From assembly GCA_947474875.1 (NCBI GenBank), contig CANJKY010000375.1:1-5033 (forward strand): a stretch of 5,033 nucleotides of DNA, given 5' to 3'. The notes beneath the pieces were generated by a model, which saw nothing but the letters and a program-made list of their open reading frames with translations, had not been told where the DNA came from and made no database searches. This document shows positions 1-5,033 of this stretch, in pieces (position 1 is the stretch's first letter; each line of letters starts with the position of its first letter). The translations under genes and the position numbers were made by a program. Source of the DNA: Gemmataceae bacterium (GTDB taxonomy: Bacteria > Planctomycetota > Planctomycetia > Gemmatales > Gemmataceae).

Positions 1-289
1 CCTCCGGCACCAGCGCCAGGGCGTTCGCCACACTCTCGAACCGCTCGGCCCCGCCTCCCACCACCTGGGCGTTGGCGAACACCATCGCCGCCCGGTAGCG
101 GATCTCGAACAACTCGCGGTCGTCCGGCGAGATGACGACGTACACCTTCGACACGTCGTCGCGGGTCCAGAACAGTTCGGCCGACCGCTGCCACACCGCC
201 CGCCCGTCCAGGCTGACGAACGGCTTTTTCTCCCCCCGGCCGAACCGCGACGACCGCCCGGCCGCCGGGATGATGACCGCGACCCTCAT
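1..289 (-). CDS. ispD: 2-C-methyl-D-erythritol 4-phosphate cytidylyltransferase (IspD), 5' part, runs off left edge
   Basis: IspD transfers CMP from CTP to methylerythritol 4-phosphate, the third step of the cytoplasmic MEP isoprenoid pathway. Only the first 96 residues are in the window; family members are about 225-240 residues, so more than half is missing. The N-terminus carries the nucleotide-binding signature PAAGRSSRFG (residues 8-17). R15 and K22 fall where the catalytic Arg20 and Lys27 of E. coli IspD lie. A second conserved block, GGGAERFESVANAL near the right end of the visible part, matches the family GG-x-x-R-x-x-SV motif. The ATG at 287-289 is preceded by GGAGGG (297-302 on the plus strand) with a 7-base spacer, which fixes the start. 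It lies 29 bases downstream of the small gene at 319-627 and is probably co-transcribed with it. A related nucleotidyltransferase such as TarI is possible but less likely, since no teichoic acid context is visible. Confidence 0.9.
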   Translation of the reverse strand, partial: MRVAVIIPAAGRSSRFGRGEKKPFVSLDGRAVWQRSAELFWTRDDVSKVYVVISPDDRELFEIRYRAAMVFANAQVVGGGAERFESVANALALVPE

Positions 290-318
290 CGGTTTACCCT
301 CCGCCAAGCCGCGAGCGG

Positions 319-627
319 CTATGCGGGGTGTTCTAGCGATCGCGCCCAGTCCGAGAACCGCGCCTGCCAGTGCGACCAGAGTTGCTCCTGCTCGGTCAGC
401 AGGCGATCGATCTGGTCCGCCTGCCCCACCGCCCCGCCGAGGCGACCGGCCCACCGCTCGTGCGACTCGTCCGGCATCGCGACGGCCGATGCGGTCGGCG
501 TGCCGTGTTCGCCCAGCACCCCGCTGAACCGCTCCTCGTACCGGTCGAGGGCGGCCAGGCACGAGCCGATGGCGGTCTCCACGTCGGACAGGGTCGTCAG
601 CCACCCGGAACTGCTGGAATTGCTCAT
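319..627 (-). CDS. Small hypothetical protein upstream of ispD
   Basis: I do not recognise this 102-residue protein. It begins MSNSSSSGW and reads as mostly helical, with no signal peptide, membrane segment or metal-binding cluster, so it is probably cytoplasmic. The C-terminal third is rich in Gln, Glu and Trp (EQLWSHWQARFSDWARSLE, residues 81-99). Trp at 84, 87 and 94 recurs at roughly helical spacing, suggesting an amphipathic helix or short coiled coil. The same frame stays open far upstream to 1515, but that part is antisense to the isomerase gene. The ATG at 625-627 is the better start because AGGGGG lies 6 bases before it. Its stop is 29 bases before the ispD start, suggesting a two-gene transcript. 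The reading frame is well supported by the paired spacing and ribosome sites, but the function is unknown. Confidence 0.65.
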   Translation of the reverse strand: MSNSSSSGWLTTLSDVETAIGSCLAALDRYEERFSGVLGEHGTPTASAVAMPDESHERWAGRLGGAVGQADQIDRLLTEQEQLWSHWQARFSDWARSLEHPA

Positions 628-639
628 ACTCCACCCCCT

Positions 640-657
640 GCCCGCTCCCCTGCGGGC
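640..657 (-). other. Hairpin in the leader of the small gene
   Basis: GCCCGC (640-645) and GCGGGC (652-657) form a perfect 6-bp GC stem with a 6-base loop, ending 12 bases before the ATG at 627. In the minus-strand transcript the loop reads AGGGGA, and the probable ribosome site AGGGGG follows immediately after the stem. It could modulate translation initiation, but short GC stems are common at this base composition, so a functional role is only a possibility. Confidence 0.3.
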
Positions 658-728
658 GGGGCGAGATAGCGAACCTGGCCGGCGAATGCGAGGCGAAAAA
701 ACCGACCGAATTGTGAGAAGCACCCTTG

Positions 729-740
729 CGGACCGGTCCG
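729..740. promoter_or_regulatory. Perfect 12-base palindrome in divergent intergenic region
   Basis: CGGACCGGTCCG is a perfect dyad placed between the divergent genes starting at 627 (minus) and 874 (plus). The 246-base gap holds no convincing gene. A perfect dyad between divergent promoters is the usual setting for a dimeric repressor or activator site. A weak promoter-like pair, TTGCGG (726-731) and TATTCG (749-754) with a 17-base spacer, would overlap it on the plus strand, but the match to consensus is poor. No regulator gene is visible in the window. Confidence 0.3.
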
Positions 741-873
741 GGGCGGGGTATTCGCACCGGCTCTCGAACGGGGATCGCTCCGGATCAGTTTCGCATCGCC
801 GTCTCACCGCAGGGGGAGCCGGAGCGTTGGGGAATGCGCCGCCCCGGGCGCCAGTCGTGCGGAGTGACACGCC

Positions 874-1635
874 ATGATCGTGGCCTGTTCCACCCTTTGC
901 TTCGGGCGGTACTCGCTGGAGGACGCGCTGCGGACCATCCGCCAGTTGCACTTCAGCAAGGCCGACCTGGCCATACACGCCGACGGCCCGCACCTGCGGC
1001 CGGCCGACCTGCCGCCGGAGGTGGGCAAGTGGGCCCAGAAGCTGAAGGCGGCCAACCTGGGGTACGCGGCGTTCCACATGGAGTTCGACCAGCCGGACGG
1101 CCCGGCGGTGCGGGAGCAACTGCGGGCCGCCTGCCGCCTCGCCCGGCTGCTCGCCGTGCCTGTGCTGACGGTGCCCGCGGCGGATGCCGGGGCGGACTTG
1201 GAGGCCGAGGCGAAGCGGTTGACCGACTGGGTAAAATTGGCCGAGGCGGACGGGATCATCCTGACCGTGGAAACGCGGTCGGGCACGCTGACGCAGGACG
1301 CGGCGTGCGCGGTTGACTTGTGCCGCAAGGTGCCCGGTCTGGGTCTGACGCTCGACCCCAGCCACTACCACTGCGGGCCGCACCGCTCGGCCGGGTATGA
1401 CGCGGTGTACCCGTTCGTGCGGCACGTCCGCCTGCGAGACTCGGGGGCCGACCCGACCCAGTTCCAGGTGCGGGTCGGGCAGGGCGAGATCGAGTATGGG
1501 AAAATTCTGGGCCACCTCGACCGCTGCCAGTACGACCGCAGCCTGACGGTCGACGTGCGGGACATCCCGGACAGCGCGTTCCCGGTCGAACCCGAGGTGC
1601 GGAAGCTGAAGTTCCTGCTCGAGTCGCTCGTGTAA
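874..1635 (+). CDS. Sugar phosphate isomerase/epimerase (xylose isomerase-like TIM barrel)
   Basis: A 253-residue protein of the AP-endonuclease-2 / xylose-isomerase-like TIM-barrel superfamily, whose members isomerise or epimerise sugars or inositols using a divalent metal. The length is typical for a single barrel. The N-terminal strand STLCFGRYSLEDAL (residues 6-19) is the usual first strand and helix. TVETR (131-135) offers the metal-ligand Glu133, LTLDPSHYH (158-166) gives Asp161 and His164, and VRHVRLRD (182-189) gives His184. GQGEIEYG (202-209) is the family substrate-loop motif. The last ligand position, usually Glu, appears to be Asp227 in LTVDV. There is no signal peptide, so it should be cytoplasmic. 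The ATG at 874 is supported by GGAG at 861-864 with a 9-base spacer. It is transcribed alone, divergently from the ispD pair. The exact substrate cannot be read from the sequence; a hydroxypyruvate isomerase or inosose-type enzyme is equally possible. Confidence 0.85.
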   Translation: MIVACSTLCFGRYSLEDALRTIRQLHFSKADLAIHADGPHLRPADLPPEVGKWAQKLKAANLGYAAFHMEFDQPDGPAVREQLRAACRLARLLAVPVLTVPAADAGADLEAEAKRLTDWVKLAEADGIILTVETRSGTLTQDAACAVDLCRKVPGLGLTLDPSHYHCGPHRSAGYDAVYPFVRHVRLRDSGADPTQFQVRVGQGEIEYGKILGHLDRCQYDRSLTVDVRDIPDSAFPVEPEVRKLKFLLESLV

Positions 1636-1658
1636 CCTCTGATGCCTCGGTAACCTGT

Positions 1659-1689
1659 GACGAGCCGGGGTGGCGTAACCCGGTTCGTC
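1659..1689 (+). terminator. Terminator-like hairpin after the isomerase gene
   Basis: GACGAGCCGGG (1659-1669) pairs with CCCGGTTCGTC (1679-1689) over 11 bp with one G-U pair and a 9-base loop. It starts 23 bases after the stop codon at 1635. No T-run follows it, so it is at best a weak intrinsic terminator and may instead be a 3'-end stabilising stem. Confidence 0.4.
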
Positions 1690-1881
1690 GCGGCGTGCGC
1701 GTTCGGCCCGTCACACCGGTTCCGCCACCTGAGACGGGGATGAAAGAACCGGCAGATTCCGGGCGAACACTTGTAAGACGGGGAGTTTTGAGGCAATCTA
1801 TGAAGATAGAGCGAAGTGCGGTTTCGGCGGAACGCTGCCCGCCGGAATACGCTCCCCGCTCTAGAAACGGAGTCCTCACCG
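1690..1881 (+). other. Leader/promoter region of the protease locus, no gene seen
   Basis: No credible gene is seen here. An upstream in-frame ATG at 1816 would add 22 residues to the protease but would bury its signal peptide, and no ribosome site precedes it. The relatively A/T-rich patch at about 1765-1812 is the most likely promoter position: TATGAA (1799-1804) resembles a -10 box, but no good -35 box lies at the right distance. GGAG at 1869-1872 is the ribosome site for the gene starting at 1882. Confidence 0.3.
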
Positions 1882-2649
1882 ATGCTTTCCATCCGTCGGG
1901 CGGGGGTGCTGCCAACCCTCGCTCTGATCTGGTTCCTGTCGCCCGTTCCCGCCTCCGATAGCAAATCGACACCGCCTGGGTGGGACGTGGTCCGCACCAC
2001 CTCACCGGAGTCGGTGGACGAGTTGAAGGCGTTGCAGTCCAGGGTGAAAGAAGTCAACGCGAAGGTGACGCCTAGCACCGTCGCCCTGCTGGTCGGTAAC
2101 GACCCGTTCGGCAACGGCGGGATGAGCTGCGGTAGCGGGGTGATCGTGAGCGAGGACGGGCTGGTGCTCACCGCCGCCCATGTGATCGCCAAGCCGCGGG
2201 AGCGTGTGGTGTTCGTACTGCCGGACGGCAAGCGGGTCGGCGGCATCACCCTCGGGCTGAACAGCGTGGCCGACAGCGGTATGGCCAAGATCACCGACAA
2301 GCCGCCGAAGGACTACCCCGGGGCGAAGGACGGCAAGTGGCCGTTCGTCGAGATGGGCAAGTCCGCCGACCTGAAGAAGGGGCAGTGGATCGTCTCCCTC
2401 GGTCACCCCGGCGGGCCGAAACAGGACCGCCCGCCGCCGGTCCGCACCGGCCGGTTCATCGGGCTGGAGAAGGCCGGGTTCGCCGGCCAGCGGAACGACC
2501 TGCTGAACACCGACGCCACCCTGGTCGGCGGGGACAGCGGGGGCCCGCTGTTCGACCTGGCCGGCAAGGTGGTGGGCATTCACAGCGAGATCGGTCTGAC
2601 CCTGGACATGAACCGGCACGTGCCGCTGGAGAAGTACAAAGCGGAGTGA
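1882..2649 (+). CDS. Secreted trypsin-like serine protease, ends at in-frame TGA before its PDZ domain
   Basis: A 255-residue chymotrypsin-fold protease of the HtrA/trypsin_2 type that cleaves proteins in the envelope or outside the cell. The start is set by GGAG at 1869-1872 (9-base spacer) and by a signal peptide from residue 1: RR at 5-6, a hydrophobic core at 7-20, and a probable signal peptidase I site after VPA (22-24). The catalytic triad is complete: His100 in LTAAHV, Asp131 in ADSGMAKI, Ser219 in GGDSGGPLFDL. HtrA relatives carry a C-terminal PDZ domain. Here the frame stops at TGA (2647-2649) directly after KYKAE, where family members recalled from planctomycetes have a Trp, and the same frame continues into a PDZ domain at 2656-2991. 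Reading through would give a 369-residue protein close in size to the 379-residue neighbour. The protease half is probably still active if folded. The stop may be a nonsense mutation, a sequencing error or a true split. Confidence 0.85.
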   Translation: MLSIRRAGVLPTLALIWFLSPVPASDSKSTPPGWDVVRTTSPESVDELKALQSRVKEVNAKVTPSTVALLVGNDPFGNGGMSCGSGVIVSEDGLVLTAAHVIAKPRERVVFVLPDGKRVGGITLGLNSVADSGMAKITDKPPKDYPGAKDGKWPFVEMGKSADLKKGQWIVSLGHPGGPKQDRPPPVRTGRFIGLEKAGFAGQRNDLLNTDATLVGGDSGGPLFDLAGKVVGIHSEIGLTLDMNRHVPLEKYKAE

Positions 2650-2658
2650 GACCGCATG
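2643..2658 (+). promoter_or_regulatory. Ribosome site overlapping the protease stop codon, possible reinitiation
   Basis: GGAG (2643-2646) directly abuts the TGA stop (2647-2649), and an ATG follows at 2656 with the same 9-base spacer seen before the starts at 874 and 1882. The 16-base stretch matches 861-876 (GGAGTGACACGCCATG) at 13 positions. This arrangement would allow terminating ribosomes to restart on the PDZ half. The GAG codon also simply encodes the Glu expected before the missing Trp, so coincidence is possible. Confidence 0.4.
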
Positions 2659-2991
2659 GTCCGCGGGGACATCATCTACGCCAACGAGAAGCTACGGGAC
2701 AAGCACATCAAGGCCGGGCTGAACGTGTACTATGGGGATAAGACCGACCCGCTCGACCCGCCGAAGGTGATCAAGGTGGAGACCGACGGGGCCGGGGACA
2801 AAGCCGGCATCGAGGCCGGGGACGTGATCGTCAAGTTCAACGGCTTCCCGGTGAAGACGATCAACGACTTGCGGAACATGCTGCCGTCGTACAAGATCGG
2901 TGAGAAGGTGAAGGTGGAGGTCCTCCGCGACGACCAGCCGGTGTCGCTGGAGGTGAAGTTGGCCGAGAAGGCGAAGGAACAGAAAGAGTAA
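2656..2991 (+). CDS. PDZ-domain fragment, in-frame continuation of the upstream protease
   Basis: A 111-residue PDZ protein in the same frame as the protease that ends at 2649, separated by only TGA plus two codons (Asp, Arg). The PDZ core runs from about residue 23 to 101, with the signature GAGDKAGIEAGDVIVKFNG (45-63) and the following helix around TINDLRNML. PDZ domains in HtrA proteins bind C-termini or unfolded chains and gate the protease. The last residues (KLAEKAKEQKE) are a charged tail like that of the next gene. There is no signal peptide, so if made separately it would remain in the cytoplasm, away from the exported protease. That favours reading it as the 3' half of one interrupted gene rather than an independent gene. 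The alternative is coupled translation from the ATG at 2656. The next gene starts 41 bases after its stop. Confidence 0.65.
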   Translation: MVRGDIIYANEKLRDKHIKAGLNVYYGDKTDPLDPPKVIKVETDGAGDKAGIEAGDVIVKFNGFPVKTINDLRNMLPSYKIGEKVKVEVLRDDQPVSLEVKLAEKAKEQKE

Positions 2992-3032
2992 CCCGCCACA
3001 CCCTCTCCGACACCCCTGCGAAGGAACACACC

Positions 3033-4172
3033 ATGCCTGTCCGCGGACCGTGGATCGCGATCGCCGTGCTCGCCGCCGCCCCGTTCGTGGCTGGCGGGGA
3101 CGGCCTGCCGGATAAAGGGAAGAAGTTGCTCCCGCGGCTGTTCGAGTCGGCCGCGGCGGCCGCCGCCGACGCCACCGTCCGCATCCAGGCGGACAAGAAG
3201 GACGTGGCCCTCGGCACCGTCGTGTCGGCCGACGGGTACATCCTCACCAAGGGGAGCGAACTAATCGGCAAGGAGGGCAAGCCGAAGGCGGGGCTGGTTT
3301 GCACCCTCAAGGACGGGTCGACGTTCGACGCCGCCGTGGTCGGCTATCACCAGCCGTCCGACCTGATGCTGCTGAAGGTGGACGCCGAGGTGCTCAGCCC
3401 GGTCAAGTTCGCCCCGCCCAAGGTGATCGAGGCCGGCAATTTCGTGGCCGTCACCGGGTACACCCCTTCGAACAACGGCGACCCGGACTACTACGGCCCG
3501 GTGGCGGTGGGGGTGGTGAGCACCGTCGGCCGGCCGATGTACCAGCAGGAGTCGGTGGTTGAGAACGCCAACCGCGGGTTCCTGGGCATCCTGTTCGAGA
3601 TGTCCCGCGACCCGAAAAACACCCGCATCGAGGAGGTCAAGAACCGAGACGCGTTCAAGTCCGGGCTGAGGAAGGGAGACGCCATCGTCGGGCTGAACGA
3701 CCGCCCGGTGGAGTCCCGCCAGGACCTGTTCGACATCATGAACGACACGCGACCGGAAGAGACGATCTCGCTGAAGATCAAGCGGAAGGAGAAGGAGGAC
3801 GAGAAGGAACTCACATTCAAGTTCAAACTGATCAAGAACGCGGACATGGACCGCGGGGCGATGCAGAACGGCATGGGCGGCGGGCTGTCCGACCGCCGCG
3901 GCGGGTTCCCGAAGGTGATTCAACACGAGACGGTCATCAACCCGGCCCAGTGCGGCGGGCCGCTGGTGGACCTGGACGGCCACGTGATCGGGCTGAACAT
4001 CGCCCGCGCCGGCCGGGTGGAGACGTGGGCGTTGCCGGAAGACGTCATCACCCCGGTGTTGAAGGAGCTGAAGGACGGCAAGTACCCGCTCAAGACACGG
4101 GTTCAGATCAAGAGCGAGAAAGCCCCGGAAAAGAAGGCCGACGACAAGAAGGAAGCGACCGACAAGAAGTGA
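3033..4172 (+). CDS. HtrA-like pseudoprotease with internal PDZ domain and Cys for Ser
   Basis: A 379-residue exported HtrA-like protein, with a signal peptide at 1-20 (hydrophobic core IAIAVLAAAPFVA). AAGGA at 3021-3025 is 7 bases before the ATG. The first barrel (about 45-120) keeps the fold motif VSADGYILT, but where HtrA has T-N-N-H the protein has TKGSEL (72-77), so Ser75 replaces the catalytic His. Asp110 in SDLMLLKVD is kept. The second barrel begins near 135 and is interrupted by a PDZ domain at about 180-266 (core SGLRKGDAIVGLNDRPV). It resumes at about 290 with INPAQCGGPLVDLDGHVIGL, where Cys307 replaces the nucleophile Ser of GNSGGPL. A Lys/Glu-rich tail follows (351-379). With no catalytic His it is likely inactive, perhaps a peptide-binding scaffold or regulator. 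A Cys nucleophile using another base cannot be excluded. It follows the split protease by 41 bases and is probably in the same operon. Confidence 0.85.
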   Translation: MPVRGPWIAIAVLAAAPFVAGGDGLPDKGKKLLPRLFESAAAAAADATVRIQADKKDVALGTVVSADGYILTKGSELIGKEGKPKAGLVCTLKDGSTFDAAVVGYHQPSDLMLLKVDAEVLSPVKFAPPKVIEAGNFVAVTGYTPSNNGDPDYYGPVAVGVVSTVGRPMYQQESVVENANRGFLGILFEMSRDPKNTRIEEVKNRDAFKSGLRKGDAIVGLNDRPVESRQDLFDIMNDTRPEETISLKIKRKEKEDEKELTFKFKLIKNADMDRGAMQNGMGGGLSDRRGGFPKVIQHETVINPAQCGGPLVDLDGHVIGLNIARAGRVETWALPEDVITPVLKELKDGKYPLKTRVQIKSEKAPEKKADDKKEATDKK

Positions 4173-4197
4173 CCAGTTGTCCGGGTGCACGACACGG

Positions 4198-4229
4198 CGG
4201 CGGCGGGTGCTCCCCAGCACCCGCCGCCG
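4198..4229 (+). terminator. 14-bp GC-rich hairpin terminator closing the protease operon
   Basis: CGGCGGCGGGTGCT (4198-4211) pairs perfectly with AGCACCCGCCGCCG (4216-4229) around a CCCC loop, 25 bases after the stop at 4172. The tail (TCTCGCATTCC) is only weakly U-rich, so termination may be partial or factor-assisted, as often seen in high-GC genomes. It sits between two plus-strand units, which marks the operon end. Confidence 0.75.
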
Positions 4230-4243
4230 TCTCGCATTCCGGG

Positions 4244-4273
4244 TTGACGCCCGGCGTTTGAAAAAACTACACT
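4244..4273 (+). promoter_or_regulatory. Candidate sigma70-type promoter for the TPR gene
   Basis: TTGACG (4244-4249; 5 of 6 to TTGACA) and TACACT (4268-4273; 4 of 6 to TATAAT) are separated by 18 bases, with an A-run at 4261-4266 in the spacer. It lies directly after the terminator and about 80 bases before the next start codon, where a promoter is expected. Confidence 0.5.
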
Positions 4274-4351
4274 CCCCCTTCCACGGGGTTCACCACCGAC
4301 TGGCCCGCTCGACCTCCACCCGAACCCCGCCGCCTGCACGGACGCAGAGCC

Positions 4352-5033
4352 ATGCTGCCAACCATCAACAAGCGGTTCCTGCTCAAGCTCGTCGTCGTCA
4401 CCGCCGTCGTCGCCGGGGCGCTGTTCGGCGCGCACGCCATTCAGGCCGGGCGTATCCCGGACGCGCTTCGACGGCAGGCGGAACTGGCGGCCGACCTGTC
4501 GGCCGATGACCCGAAGAAGGTCGATTCGGCCGTGTTCTACCTGCGACAGTATCTGGAGTTCAAACCGGACGATGTGGACGCCTTGGAGCGACTGACCGGG
4601 GTGCTGCGGAAGCGGAACCGGCCGACCGATCAGGCCGAGTTGATCCGCCTGTACGACCGGGTGCTGCGGACCGACCCGAACCGGCACGACACCCGCCGGG
4701 AGGCGCTCAAGGCCACCCTCCTCGCCCGCCGGTTCACCGACGCCGAGACGCACGCCCAGGCGCTGCTCAAAGAGTTCCCGAAAGAGCAGCCGCTGTGGCT
4801 GGATCTGGCGTTCGCCCAGCGGGGGTTGCAGAAGCCGCAAGAGGTGCTGACCAGCTACGAGACCGCCATCACGTGCGACCCGAAGCAGCCGGGGGCGTAC
4901 CAGGAGTTCGCCGAGTACCTGCTGAACGACCTGAAGCAGAAGGACGATGCGAAGGCGGTTCTCGACCGACTGGTCGCCGCCGTGCCGGCGGCCGAGTCGT
5001 ACGCCGCCCGCGGGCGGTACTACGCCGCCATCG
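4352..5033 (+). CDS. Membrane-anchored TPR repeat protein, 5' part, runs off right edge
   Basis: At least 227 residues, still open at the window end. It starts MLPTINKRF, followed by a hydrophobic stretch LLKLVVVTAVVAGALFGAHA (10-29). This is a signal anchor or signal peptide, so the rest should be on the periplasmic side. From about residue 57 the protein is a run of helical hairpins typical of tetratricopeptide repeats, with proline-marked turns: LRQYLEFKPDDVDALERL (64-81), YDRVLRTDPN (101-110), LLKEFPKEQPLWLDLAFAQ (138-156), YETAITCDPKQPGAYQEFAEYL (169-190) and LDRLVAAVPAAE (204-215). TPR proteins act as protein-binding scaffolds, and no catalytic domain is visible in this part. No strong ribosome site precedes the ATG (only AGAG in GCAGAGCC), so the exact start is less certain than the gene. 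It has its own candidate promoter and a terminator before it, so it is probably a separate unit from the protease operon. Confidence 0.8.
   Translation, partial: MLPTINKRFLLKLVVVTAVVAGALFGAHAIQAGRIPDALRRQAELAADLSADDPKKVDSAVFYLRQYLEFKPDDVDALERLTGVLRKRNRPTDQAELIRLYDRVLRTDPNRHDTRREALKATLLARRFTDAETHAQALLKEFPKEQPLWLDLAFAQRGLQKPQEVLTSYETAITCDPKQPGAYQEFAEYLLNDLKQKDDAKAVLDRLVAAVPAAESYAARGRYYAAI

Noticed and set aside
319..1515. Long minus-strand frame of 398 codons spanning the isomerase gene
   Set aside because: Only its last 102 codons (from 627) have a ribosome site and sensible composition. The rest is Arg/Pro/Gly-rich antisense of the well-supported gene at 874-1635.
1816..1881. Upstream ATG at 1816 as the protease start
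   Set aside because: No ribosome site precedes it and it would place 22 polar residues before the signal peptide. The ATG at 1882 has GGAG with a 9-base spacer.
2647..2661. TGA as a selenocysteine codon
   Set aside because: The only nearby stem (GACC 2650-2653 with GGTC 2658-2661) is too short and too close for a bacterial SECIS. Relatives are expected to have Trp, not Cys, at this position.
3150..3170. GC-rich inverted repeat around the GGCCGC run
   Set aside because: It encodes the poly-Ala stretch (residues 40-45) of the pseudo-HtrA and is explained by repeated Ala codons.
3261..4220. Minus-strand frame of 319 codons under the pseudo-HtrA gene
   Set aside because: Arg/His/Val-rich shadow typical of high-GC antisense frames. 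The plus strand has a signal peptide and recognisable domains.
4599..4670. 12-base direct repeat GGGTGCTGCGGA at 4599-4610 and 4659-4670
   Set aside because: In-frame copies encode similar helix residues of neighbouring TPR units, so protein repeat structure and codon bias explain it.

Overview
The window is high-GC bacterial DNA with strongly G/C-biased third codon positions and short intergenic gaps. The gene content suggests a planctomycete, probably a Gemmata-like lineage. This rests on recalled family resemblance: trypsin-like plus PDZ secreted proteins ending in lysine-rich tails, a pseudo-HtrA with an internal PDZ domain, and a membrane-anchored TPR protein. It is an inference, not a database result.

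Layout. The left edge (1-627) is a minus-strand pair. A small unrecognised 102-residue gene (319-627) lies 29 bases upstream of the 5' part of ispD, the CDP-ME synthase of the MEP isoprenoid pathway, which runs off the left edge. A 246-base divergent intergenic region with a perfect 12-base palindrome (729-740) separates this pair from a plus-strand gene for a xylose-isomerase-like TIM-barrel sugar-phosphate isomerase/epimerase (874-1635). After a hairpin-bearing gap comes an envelope-protease locus (1882-4172). Its first member is a secreted trypsin-like serine protease with an intact His/Asp/Ser triad. It ends at an in-frame TGA exactly where a Trp codon would be expected, and the same frame continues with a PDZ domain (2656-2991). 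The second member (3033-4172) is an HtrA-like protein whose PDZ domain is inserted inside the second protease barrel. Its catalytic His is replaced by Ser and its nucleophile Ser by Cys. A 14-bp GC-rich hairpin (4198-4229) closes this unit. A sigma70-like promoter candidate then precedes a signal-anchored TPR protein (4352 to beyond the right edge).

How the genes relate. The protease locus looks like a co-transcribed pair: one apparently active secreted protease (broken or split at the PDZ boundary) and one predicted pseudoprotease, possibly a scaffold or regulator. The other genes appear to be ordinary metabolic or housekeeping neighbours. The points most worth a second look are the TGA that separates protease from PDZ, and the adjacent pseudo-HtrA with Cys for Ser and an internal PDZ. 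I found no CRISPR array, tRNA, rRNA, insertion sequence or phage-like element.
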